Part shown: positions 1 through 6,848 of the stretch, piece after piece
Layout of the letters: the number at the start of each line of letters is the position of its first letter
How positions within the stretch are numbered: the first letter of the stretch is position 1
From: Clostridia bacterium
GTDB taxonomy: Bacteria > Bacillota > Clostridia > Oscillospirales > CAG-272
Length of the DNA: 15,685 nt
Direction of reading: 5' to 3'
Assembly: GCA_900770605.1 (NCBI GenBank)
Contig: CAAGKS010000082.1
Span: 1-15,685 of the forward strand
Notes under the pieces: generated by a model
Told to the model about the DNA's origin: nothing
Seen by the model: the letters and a program-made list of their open reading frames with translations, nothing else
Databases searched by the model: none
Made by a program: the position numbers and the translations under genes

Positions 1-500
1 ATTCTGGGGATGATCATGGCAGTGTCCTTGCCAAGACCGTTAAGAATAACGCGAAGGGGCTTTACGCGAACCTTGTTTGCGTTCAGAGCGATCTTGATTG
101 CGCCCTCTGCAGCCGCGAAGGACTCGTGACCTGCGAGGAAGCAGAAGCACTCTGTCTCCTCAGAGAGAAGCATAGAGCCGAGGTTACCGTGGCCAAGACC
201 AACCTTACGGTTCTCAGCAACGGAGCCGGGGATACAGAAGGACTGAAGTCCGATACCGATAGCGGCAGCGGCGTCAGCAGCCTTTGTGCAGCCCTTCTTG
301 ATTGCGATAGCTGCGCCAACGGTGTAAGCCCACTTTGCGTTCTCGAACGCGATAGGCTGAGTCTCTTCAACTATCTTGTAGGGGTTGATGCCCTTTGCAT
401 CGCAGATCTCCTTGCACTCGTCAATGGAGCCAATGCCGTATTCCTTAAGTACGCCGAGGATCTTCGCCTCGCGTCTTTCATAGCCTTCAAAATGTGCCAT
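1..500 (-). CDS. GGGtGRT-family protein, N-terminal part (runs off left edge)
   Basis: The visible 166 residues begin MAHFEGYERREAKILGVLKE and contain segments I recognise from the GGGtGRT protein family of anaerobic bacteria, such as ENAKWAYTVGAAIA, FCIPGSVAENRKVGLGHGN and ETECFCFLAGHESFAAAEGA. The family is normally about 330 residues, so roughly half is present; the glycine-rich motif that names it would lie beyond base 1. Its biochemical function is not established to my knowledge, but the gene usually sits beside a NifU-like scaffold gene, as here, which suggests a role linked to iron-sulfur clusters. The start at 500 follows a good AGGAGG ribosome binding site (509-514, minus strand). 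Only 18 bases separate it from the upstream scaffold gene, so the two are almost certainly co-transcribed. No signal peptide is seen, so it is expected to be cytoplasmic. Confidence 0.85.
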   Translation of the reverse strand, partial: MAHFEGYERREAKILGVLKEYGIGSIDECKEICDAKGINPYKIVEETQPIAFENAKWAYTVGAAIAIKKGCTKAADAAAAIGIGLQSFCIPGSVAENRKVGLGHGNLGSMLLSEETECFCFLAGHESFAAAEGAIKIALNANKVRVKPLRVILNGLGKDTAMIIPR

Positions 501-518
501 TATTCGTTCCTCCTTTGA

Positions 519-1235
519 TTACTGCTTACGGGGATCGATATACTTAGCAGCGTCAGCAAATCTGCCGTAAGTACCCATAGCCTTTGCGTATGCCTCGTTA
601 GGCTCCATGCCCTTCTTGATGAAGTCGGTCATCTTGCCAAGAGAAACGAACTCGTAGCCGATAACCTGATCGTTCTCGTCAAGAGCCATTCTTGTGCAGT
701 AGCCCTCAGTCATCTCGAGGTAACGAACGCCCTTTGCCTTAGTACCGTACATAGTACCAACCATACTTCTTTCGCCCTTACCAAGATCCTCCATACCTGC
801 GCCGATTACGAGACCGCCCTCAGAGAAAGCAGACTGGCTACGGCCGTAAACGATCTGAAGGAAGAGCTCTCTCATTGCGGTGTTGATAGCGTCGCAAACG
901 AGGTCAGTGTTAAGAGCCTCGAGGAGAGTCTTGCCGGGGAGTATCTCAGCAGCCATAGCTGCGGAGTGAGTCATACCCGAGCAACCGATGGTCTCAACGA
1001 GTGCTTCCTCGATGATACCGTTCTTTACGTTGAGGGAAAGCTTACAAGCTCCCTGCTGGGGTGCGCACCAGCCCACACCGTGAGTGTAAGCGGAAATATC
1101 GGTGATCTGCTTTGCCTGAACCCACTTGCCCTCTTCGGGAATGGGAGCGGGACCGTGATCGGGGCCCTTTGCTACAACGCACATCTTCTGAACTTCAGTG
1201 CTCATAGCGTATTCGCAAGAAAATTCTTTGCTCAT
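519..1235 (-). CDS. NifU-like iron-sulfur cluster assembly scaffold protein
   Basis: This 238-residue protein resembles the NifU/IscU N-terminal scaffold fold, on which transient Fe-S clusters are built before transfer to target enzymes. Candidate ligands are C57 and C64 in WCAPQQGAC, C85 in IGCSGMTHSAAM (the typical GCxxxxxSA region of IscU-like proteins) and C114 in LVCDAI. It is longer than a classical IscU (about 130 residues): an extra N-terminal segment with C7 and C19 and a C-terminal extension after about residue 140 match the type found next to GGGtGRT genes. The start at 1235 has an AAAGGAGAT ribosome binding site just upstream. It is the middle gene of a minus-strand operon, 40 bases after pduL and 18 bases before the GGGtGRT gene. 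Which enzyme receives the cluster cannot be told from this window. Confidence 0.88.
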   Translation of the reverse strand: MSKEFSCEYAMSTEVQKMCVVAKGPDHGPAPIPEEGKWVQAKQITDISAYTHGVGWCAPQQGACKLSLNVKNGIIEEALVETIGCSGMTHSAAMAAEILPGKTLLEALNTDLVCDAINTAMRELFLQIVYGRSQSAFSEGGLVIGAGMEDLGKGERSMVGTMYGTKAKGVRYLEMTEGYCTRMALDENDQVIGYEFVSLGKMTDFIKKGMEPNEAYAKAMGTYGRFADAAKYIDPRKQ

Positions 1236-1275
1236 TTTTTTATCTCCTTTTAATTATTTGTATATTTTGGCTGGC

Positions 1276-1845
1276 TTATTTTACGATCTCGCCGTAAACC
1301 GTTCCAAACGCGCAAGCAGCGTTGGACTCGTCTGTGTCGATGTGCATAGCGAGAGCGTAGCTATCGCTTACACGTGCAACGACGTCGCCGAAGATAACGG
1401 GACGGGCAGTATCGAGCTTTACGCTTACGATCTCCTTGTCCTTAACGCCGAATACCTCTGCATCAGCACAGGTCATATGTATGTGGCGCTTAGCGGCGAT
1501 AACGCCCTCGGAGATCTCAACTCTTCCGCAAGGACCTTCAAGGATACAGCCGGGGCTGCCTGCAACGTCGCCGGACTCTCTTACGGGAACGCCTGCGATG
1601 CCGATGGTTCTTGCATCGGTCAGAGAAAGCTCTACCTGATCAGCGCTTCTTTCAGGGCCGAGAATGCTCGCCTTGAGAGAACCCTTAGGACCGATAACGG
1701 TTACCTTTTCCTCGCAAGCGAACTGGCCGGGCTGGCTGAGGTTCTTTTTGTTTGTCAGAGCGTGTCCCTTGCCAAAGAGAACGTCAACGGTCTCTCTTGT
1801 AAGGTGAACGTGTCTGGCAGAAGTTTCAACGATAAAATTTGCCAT
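1276..1845 (-). CDS. pduL: Phosphate acyltransferase of the PduL type
   Basis: PduL exchanges CoA and phosphate on short acyl groups (acetyl-CoA or propionyl-CoA plus phosphate to acyl phosphate plus CoA), the step before acetate or propionate kinase. The 189 residues cover the whole family domain. The two zinc-binding signatures are present: SARHVHLT with H12 and H14, and AAKRHIHMT with H121 and H123; a further conserved-looking histidine is H168 in AMHIDTDESNAA. The protein starts directly with the catalytic domain and lacks the N-terminal helix that targets some PduL copies to bacterial microcompartments, so I expect a cytosolic housekeeping phosphotransacetylase. It is first in the minus-strand operon behind a near-consensus promoter. 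Pairing with Fe-S scaffold genes is unusual; no acetate kinase gene lies in the window. The start is preceded by GAAAGAGGT. Confidence 0.93.
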   Translation of the reverse strand: MANFIVETSARHVHLTRETVDVLFGKGHALTNKKNLSQPGQFACEEKVTVIGPKGSLKASILGPERSADQVELSLTDARTIGIAGVPVRESGDVAGSPGCILEGPCGRVEISEGVIAAKRHIHMTCADAEVFGVKDKEIVSVKLDTARPVIFGDVVARVSDSYALAMHIDTDESNAACAFGTVYGEIVK

Positions 1846-1902
1846 AAAATTTACCTCTTTCGAAAAAATTTATAAATGTTAAAAAAATAACTCACAACCC
1901 TT

Positions 1903-1931
1903 ATTATAACATAACTTTTTAAATTTGTAAA
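1903..1931 (-). promoter_or_regulatory. Promoter of the pduL operon
   Basis: Reading the minus strand, TTTACA (1926-1931) and TATAAT (1903-1908) are separated by exactly 17 bases, a near-perfect sigma-A promoter. Transcription would begin near 1896, giving a leader of about 50 bases before the pduL start at 1845. No strong terminator lies between the three downstream genes. Confidence 0.85.
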
Positions 1932-1990
1932 GATTAAAGCTGATATTTATGTAAATAATATTAGAAATAACGCATTTTTAAGGAGTTAAT

Positions 1991-2674
1991 ATGAAGGAGC
2001 AGGAAAATACTGTTGAGCGTTTGCCTGAAATGGAGGACGGTATAATAAAAAGTGGCTCTGTTGTGACCGATAACAAGGGCAGCTCCATACACTGCTTGTC
2101 TATAATCGGACAGATCGAGGGGCACTATATACTTCCCGAGGGTCAGAAGGCCACCAAATACGAGCATCTCATTCCGCTGCTCGTTGCAATAGAGGAGAGC
2201 GAGGATATAGACGGACTTCTGATAGTCCTCAACACGATGGGCGGAGACGTTGAGGCGGGACTTGCGCTGTCCGAGATGATAGCGTCAATGTCAAAGCCGA
2301 CCGTGTCTCTGGTGCTCGGCGGCGGTCACTCTATCGGCGTGCCGCTTGCGACCTCTGCAAAAAGATCCTTTATAGTTCCGTCGGCAACTATGACCATACA
2401 CCCCGTCCGTATCAACGGACTTGTTGTGGGCGTGCCGCAGACGTTCAGATATTTCGAGGAGATGCAAAGACGAATAATATCATTTATATGTGAGCATTCT
2501 AAAGCCGATCCCGAAAAGGTCAGGGAGCTTATGATGCGCCCCGACGAGCTTGCTACCGACGTCGGCTCTATAATAGACGGCGACGAGGCGGTACGCTGTG
2601 GGATAATAGACGAGGTGGGCGGACTTTCAGACGCGCTCAGCGCGCTTCGCTCGATGAAGAAGGAGCGGCAATAA
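1991..2674 (+). CDS. tepA: ClpP/crotonase-fold serine protease of the TepA type
   Basis: The 227-residue protein matches the TepA (translocation-enhancing protein) branch of the ClpP family, a protease known from Bacillus and Clostridia and reported to process signal-peptide remnants. The nucleophile is probably S114 in LGGGHSIGVPLATS, with H137 in MTIHPVR; the acidic partner is likely in RPDELATDVG near residue 185. The segments LLIVLNTMGGDVEAGLALSE and CGIIDEVGGLSDAL are typical of the family. No signal peptide or membrane segment is evident. The first 30 residues are variable. AGGAG (1981-1985) precedes the ATG by five bases. The gene is divergent from the pduL operon and its end overlaps tcdA on the opposite strand by 38 bases. 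I could not single out a convincing plus-strand promoter in the AT-rich 1861-1980 gap. Confidence 0.9.
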   Translation: MKEQENTVERLPEMEDGIIKSGSVVTDNKGSSIHCLSIIGQIEGHYILPEGQKATKYEHLIPLLVAIEESEDIDGLLIVLNTMGGDVEAGLALSEMIASMSKPTVSLVLGGGHSIGVPLATSAKRSFIVPSATMTIHPVRINGLVVGVPQTFRYFEEMQRRIISFICEHSKADPEKVRELMMRPDELATDVGSIIDGDEAVRCGIIDEVGGLSDALSALRSMKKERQ

Positions 2675-3386
2675 GCGTTTTTACTGCCACGCTTGCGGCG
2701 TAAAGTCCTGCAACCGAGGGAACGAACGCGATGCTTGCGGGAATGGGCTTATTGCTCTCGGGGGAGAGGGATATATTCTCGCCGCCGAGGGAGAGCGGCT
2801 TGATGGGCGTTTCCTTGGAGTATATCACAGGCAGGTGTGAGATGCCGCGCTTTTTGAGCTCTCGGCGCATTACCCTTGCCAGAGGACAGCCCTCTGTCTT
2901 TGCAAGATCCGATATGCAGAGTGCGGTGGGATCGAGCTTGTTGCCCGTGCCCATACAGCTTATCATGGGTATGCCGAGCTCGGTGCATCTTACGGCTATC
3001 TCTATCTTTGCACAGACTGTGTCTATGGCGTCTATTACGAAATCGTAAGACGAAAAATCAAAAAGGTGAGAGTTTTCGGGCAAAAAGAATTCCGCTCGCT
3101 CGCCGACCTTAATATCGGGGTTTATATCCTTGAGGCGACTTGCAACCACGCTTACCTTGGGAAGTCCTACGGTGCTGGTGAGGGCGCAGAGCTGTCTGTT
3201 GATATTGCTCTCGCTGACCACGTCGGCATCTATGAGCTCAATATGACCTACACCGCATCTTGCAAGCGCTTCGGCGGCGTAGCTTCCAACTCCGCCAACG
3301 CCGAAAAGCGCCACCCTTTTGCCTGACAGCTTTTCGGTGGCGTCATCACCTATCAAAAGGGACTGACGGATAAATCTTTGTTGCAT
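2637..3386 (-). CDS. tcdA: tRNA threonylcarbamoyladenosine dehydratase (TcdA/CsdL, ThiF superfamily)
   Basis: TcdA is an E1-like enzyme that uses ATP to cyclise t6A at position 37 of ANN-decoding tRNAs to ct6A. From the chosen start the protein has 249 residues: the nucleotide loop GVGGVGS (29-35), NINRQ (61-65), the acidic segment VIDAIDT (118-123), the family-typical GTGNKLDPT (147-154) and the C-terminal SIAFVPSVAGLYAAS. The start at 3386 (MQQRFIRQSL) is chosen because AAGGAG lies eight bases upstream and because a longer frame starting with TTG at 3452 would place that TTG inside the -35 box. Single-gene unit with its own promoter; its last 38 bases overlap tepA tail to tail. The serine-rich C-terminal end (SSSSEAR) is probably not functional sequence. 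Cytoplasmic. Confidence 0.93.
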   Translation of the reverse strand: MQQRFIRQSLLIGDDATEKLSGKRVALFGVGGVGSYAAEALARCGVGHIELIDADVVSESNINRQLCALTSTVGLPKVSVVASRLKDINPDIKVGERAEFFLPENSHLFDFSSYDFVIDAIDTVCAKIEIAVRCTELGIPMISCMGTGNKLDPTALCISDLAKTEGCPLARVMRRELKKRGISHLPVIYSKETPIKPLSLGGENISLSPESNKPIPASIAFVPSVAGLYAASVAVKTLIAAPSSSSEAR

Positions 3387-3394
3387 CGTATGCT

Positions 3395-3400
3395 CTCCTT
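3395..3400 (-). promoter_or_regulatory. Ribosome binding site that fixes the tcdA start
   Basis: AAGGAG on the minus strand, eight bases from the ATG at 3386. It supports the short start over the TTG codon at 3452. Confidence 0.8.
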
Positions 3401-3423
3401 GTGCTTTGTTATCTTCTATATAC

Positions 3424-3452
3424 ATTTTAATGTATTTACACGCTGATGTCAA
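3424..3452 (-). promoter_or_regulatory. Promoter of tcdA
   Basis: On the minus strand TTGACA (3447-3452) and TAAAAT (3424-3429) are 17 bases apart. Transcription would begin near 3417, leaving a leader of about 30 bases. The -35 box coincides with the only upstream in-frame start codon of tcdA, so that codon would not be transcribed. Confidence 0.85.
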
Positions 3453-3521
3453 CAGAATTTTCTTAAAAAATACTTATTTTGCAGGGCGTTGACGCGAGCC
3501 CTCAAAATCATCCGTTTTATA

Positions 3522-3550
3522 TTGACAAAAAATGAGAGCTATGCTATAAT
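3522..3550 (+). promoter_or_regulatory. Perfect-consensus promoter of the rfbH/YerE-like cassette
   Basis: TTGACA (3522-3527), 17 bases, TATAAT (3545-3550), with an extended TG at 3542-3543. Both hexamers are exact consensus. The start would be near 3557, with a 60-base leader. An inverted repeat AGGGC/GCCCT (3483-3487 and 3498-3502) lies between this promoter and the divergent tcdA promoter and could be an operator, but it is short. Confidence 0.9.
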
Positions 3551-3616
3551 GTACCTATTATAGTTGGGCTGAAATCGCGTCGGAATAACGATATTGATCG
3601 ATGCGAGAGGATTTTT

Positions 3617-4981
3617 ATGATTAGTAAGATGAACGCAGGGCTCAACGAAAGAGAGGCGAGAGAGACGATACTCGCTCTCGTAAAGGATTATTGCGAGAGA
3701 TATCACTCGAAGCCTGCTTATAAAAAGGGCGATAGGATACCGTACGCTTCGCGCGTTTACGATAGCGAGGAGATGTGTAATCTCGTTGACAGCGCGCTTG
3801 AATTCTGGCTCACCTCGGGCAGATACACCGATGAGTTTGAAAGGGAATTTGCAAAATATCTCGGAGTGGGATATTGCAGTCTTGTAAATTCGGGCTCGTC
3901 TGCAAATCTGCTTGCCTTTATGACTCTCACCTCGCCCTTGCTTGGCGACAGAGCGATAAGGAGGGGAGACGAGGTCATCACCGTTGCGGCGGGATTTCCT
4001 ACCACTGTCACGCCGTGTATACAGTACGGCGCGATCCCTGTTTTTGTGGATATTACCATTCCTCAGTATAATATAGACGTCAGTATGCTTGACGCGGCGC
4101 TCTCCCCAAAAACGCGCGCCGTTATGATAGCTCACACGCTCGGAAACCCCTTTGATCTTGGCGCGGTGAGATCGTTTTGCGATAAAAACGGGCTTTGGCT
4201 CATTGAGGACAACTGTGATGCTCTCGGCTCGGAATACGTGCTTGACGGAGTTCGGCGCAAAACGGGCACTGTGGGAGATATCGGAACGAGCAGCTTTTAT
4301 CCGCCTCACCATATGACTATGGGAGAGGGAGGCGCGGTATATACGAGTGACCCCTTGCTCTCAAAGATCGCTCGCTCTATTCGCGATTGGGGCAGAGAGT
4401 GCGTGTGTCCGTCGGGAGTTGACAACCTATGCCGTCATCGCTTTGACCGCCGCTACGGCGAGCTTGCGGTGGGGTATGACCACAAGTACGTTTACTCACA
4501 TTTCGGATATAATCTTAAAGCTACAGATATGCAGGCGGCTGTTGGCTGCGCTCAGCTCGGAAAATTTCCCGAGTTCGTAAAACGCCGCCGTCATAATTTT
4601 GCAAGGCTCAGATCGGTATTGGAGCCGGTCTCGGACAAGCTGATATTGCCTCGCGCCTGTGAAAATTCAGATCCCTCGTGGTTTGGATTTCTCATCACCT
4701 GCAACGGCGTGGAGCGCGACAAGGTGGTCTCCTTTATCGAGGAGAAGGGAGTGCAGACGCGAATGCTGTTCGCGGGCAACCTTATCAAGCACCCCTGCTT
4801 TGACGCGATGCGCGCGAGCGGCGAGGGTTACAGAGTAGTCGGAACGCTGGATAACACGGACAGAGTTATGCGCGACACGTTCTGGGTGGGCGTGTATCCG
4901 GGTATGACCGACGAGATGATAGACTATATGGCAAGCGTTATAACAGAGGCGGTAAGGGCCTCGGATAAGGCCGCAAGATGA
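3617..4981 (+). CDS. rfbH: RfbH-type CDP-4-keto-6-deoxyglucose 3-dehydrase (E1), PMP and [2Fe-2S] dependent
   Basis: The 454-residue protein belongs to the DegT/DnrJ/EryC1/StrS aminotransferase fold, in the branch that removes the C3 hydroxyl of a nucleotide-bound 4-keto-6-deoxy sugar instead of transaminating. The usual PLP lysine is replaced by histidine in SSFYPPHHMTMGEGGAV (H231/H232), the hallmark of this branch; D198 in LIEDNCDALGS would bind the cofactor ring nitrogen. Four cysteines fit the E1 iron-sulfur ligands: C200, then C262-x-C264-x7-C272 (ECVCPSGVDNLC). The first gap is 61 residues against 57 as I recall for Yersinia E1, explained by a small insertion near residues 205-215. Length fits RfbH (about 437) and not ColD (about 390). 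GAGAGGA precedes the ATG. The stop overlaps the next start by four bases, implying translational coupling. The NDP carrier and sugar are inferred. Confidence 0.9.
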   Translation: MISKMNAGLNEREARETILALVKDYCERYHSKPAYKKGDRIPYASRVYDSEEMCNLVDSALEFWLTSGRYTDEFEREFAKYLGVGYCSLVNSGSSANLLAFMTLTSPLLGDRAIRRGDEVITVAAGFPTTVTPCIQYGAIPVFVDITIPQYNIDVSMLDAALSPKTRAVMIAHTLGNPFDLGAVRSFCDKNGLWLIEDNCDALGSEYVLDGVRRKTGTVGDIGTSSFYPPHHMTMGEGGAVYTSDPLLSKIARSIRDWGRECVCPSGVDNLCRHRFDRRYGELAVGYDHKYVYSHFGYNLKATDMQAAVGCAQLGKFPEFVKRRRHNFARLRSVLEPVSDKLILPRACENSDPSWFGFLITCNGVERDKVVSFIEEKGVQTRMLFAGNLIKHPCFDAMRASGEGYRVVGTLDNTDRVMRDTFWVGVYPGMTDEMIDYMASVITEAVRASDKAAR

Positions 4982-6810
4982 AGATACGTCTTGCCGATTA
5001 CGTTGCGGATTTTCTCGTGAGCAACGGCATCTGTCATTGCTTTACCGTCACGGGTGGCGGCGCTATGCATCTCAACGACGCCTTGGGACACAAGGCAGGG
5101 CTGAAATGTATTTATAATCATCACGAGCAGGCTTGCGCTATCGCCGCAGAGGCGTACGCAAGGATAAACAATAGGATCGCGGCAGTTTGCGTGACCACGG
5201 GCCCCGGCGGCACTAATGCCATAACAGGCGTGCTTGGCGGCTGGCTGGATTCCGTGCCTATGCTTATTATTTCAGGTCAGGTACGCTATGATACCACAAG
5301 GCGCGGTATGGGACTTAACATTCGCGCGGGCGGAGACCAGGAGTTTGATATAACGAACGCGGTCAGGTGTATGACCAAGTATTGCGAGATGATAGAGGAT
5401 ACGTCGCGTATCCGCTATGTGCTTGAAAAATCGCTCTATCTTGCAACTCACGGCAGACCGGGTCCGTGCTGGATAGATATCCCCGTGGATTTTCAGGGCG
5501 CGCTGATAGAGACCGACGGGCTTTTGGGGTTTGATCCCGAGAGCGAGCGGACGGATATTGCGCCAAAGGTCAGCGAGGATACGGCCTATGCGATAATAGA
5601 GAAGATAAAGAGCTCCAAGCGCCCCGTGCTGTACGCGGGCAACGGAATTCGTCTTGCGGGTGGCTTTGAGCTGTTTGAGAGAGTAGTAAAAAAGCTGAAT
5701 ATCCCCGTGGTAACGGGGTGGGACAATATAGATATGATGGCTGACGACGATCCGCTTTACGTCGGGCGCGGCGGTATGATGGGAGATCGCGCGGGAAACT
5801 TTGCCGTGCAGAATTCCGACCTTCTGCTGTCGATAGGAAACAGACTTTCTATCCGTCAGGTAGGATACAATTGGAAAACGTGGGCAAGGGAAGCGTTCGT
5901 CATAATGGTGGACGTTGACTCTGAGGAGCTCAAAAAGCCTACCTTACACGTTGAGATGCCCGTTCACGCAGATGCGAAGGATTTTCTCGGCGTGCTTCTC
6001 GATAGGATGGGCGGAGAAGAAACGCTTTTCGCCGATAACGGCTGGCAGAGCACGTGCAGAGAGTGGAAGCGCGAATATCCCGTGGTGCTCCCGAGGCACC
6101 TTGCGGCTCGCGGACCTGCTAATCCCTACGCGTTTATCAAAAAGCTGTCCGCAAGACTTGGCGAGGGGTACGTCACAGTGGTTGGAAACGGCACGGCGTG
6201 CGTCGTGGGAAGCCACGCTTACGAGATAAAGAGAGGTCAAAGATTTATAATAAACTCTGCCGTTGCCTCTATGGGCTACGATCTGCCCGCGGCGATAGGC
6301 GCGTGTGTGGCAGGCGGCGAGCGGGAGCTTGTGTGTGTCACCGGTGACGGAAGCATACAGATGAATCTCCAGGAGCTCCAAACCATCATAACGAACAAGC
6401 TTCCTATAAAAATATTTATTATAAACAACGAGGGATATCATTCCATAAGGCAGACCCAGACAAATCTCTTTGCCGCTCATTCCAAGGTGGGTATAGGCGA
6501 GGAGAGCGGAGACCTTTCGTTCCCCTCGTTTGAAAAGCTCGCGTGGGCGTACGGATACGGATACTGCGCGTGCCGCTCGAACGCGGAGATAGACGGGGCT
6601 CTTGATAGGGCATTTTCGGAGTGCGGCGCGTTTATTACCGAGATATTCGTTGATACAGCGCAGGTTTTTGAGCCGAAAAGCGCCACCAGACGTCTTGAGG
6701 ACGGAATGCTGATCAGCCCTCCGCTTGAGGACCTTGCTCCGTTTCTGCCGCGAGAGGAGCTTGGAAAAATAATGAAGATACCTATGATCGAGGATCTCGG
6801 TAAGGTATAG
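4978..6810 (+). CDS. Thiamine-diphosphate enzyme, acetolactate synthase/YerE type
   Basis: This 610-residue protein has the three-domain ThDP fold of acetolactate synthase. The catalytic glutamate is E50 in NHHEQACAIAAEAYAR; the ThDP/Mg motif runs from GDG (456-458) to NN (483-484), the standard spacing; the middle domain (about 190-330) contains LYAGNGIRLAGG. It starts inside the last codons of rfbH. In Yersinia pseudotuberculosis YerE, a ThDP enzyme, transfers a two-carbon acetyl unit from pyruvate to C4 of the product of the RfbH step to make a branched sugar (yersiniose precursor). The same partnership is the best reading here, but the exact acceptor is not shown by sequence. A biosynthetic acetolactate synthase for branched amino acids is less likely: there is no small subunit or ilv gene nearby. 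No terminator follows before glnN. Cytoplasmic. Confidence 0.85.
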   Translation: MKIRLADYVADFLVSNGICHCFTVTGGGAMHLNDALGHKAGLKCIYNHHEQACAIAAEAYARINNRIAAVCVTTGPGGTNAITGVLGGWLDSVPMLIISGQVRYDTTRRGMGLNIRAGGDQEFDITNAVRCMTKYCEMIEDTSRIRYVLEKSLYLATHGRPGPCWIDIPVDFQGALIETDGLLGFDPESERTDIAPKVSEDTAYAIIEKIKSSKRPVLYAGNGIRLAGGFELFERVVKKLNIPVVTGWDNIDMMADDDPLYVGRGGMMGDRAGNFAVQNSDLLLSIGNRLSIRQVGYNWKTWAREAFVIMVDVDSEELKKPTLHVEMPVHADAKDFLGVLLDRMGGEETLFADNGWQSTCREWKREYPVVLPRHLAARGPANPYAFIKKLSARLGEGYVTVVGNGTACVVGSHAYEIKRGQRFIINSAVASMGYDLPAAIGACVAGGERELVCVTGDGSIQMNLQELQTIITNKLPIKIFIINNEGYHSIRQTQTNLFAAHSKVGIGEESGDLSFPSFEKLAWAYGYGYCACRSNAEIDGALDRAFSECGAFITEIFVDTAQVFEPKSATRRLEDGMLISPPLEDLAPFLPREELGKIMKIPMIEDLGKV

Positions 6811-6848
6811 GCGATAAAATTGTATTTATATAAAAAAGGGGTAATTTT

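Noticed and set aside
126..518. Plus-strand open frame of 130 codons opposite the GGGtGRT gene
   Set aside because: The minus-strand reading matches a conserved family and has an AGGAGG site; the plus-strand frame does not.
3387..3452. Longer tcdA start at the TTG codon at 3452
   Set aside because: The TTG is part of the -35 hexamer TTGACA and lies upstream of the expected transcription start; a good ribosome binding site supports the ATG at 3386.
3617..4981. Sugar aminotransferase or ColD-type dehydratase
   Set aside because: The PLP lysine is replaced by histidine, which rules out an ordinary aminotransferase; the C-x-C-x7-C cysteines and the length favour RfbH over ColD.
3617..6810. Part of a complete O-antigen or capsule cluster
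   Set aside because: Flanking genes are tcdA and glnN; no glycosyltransferase, flippase or nucleotide-sugar synthesis gene is in the window.
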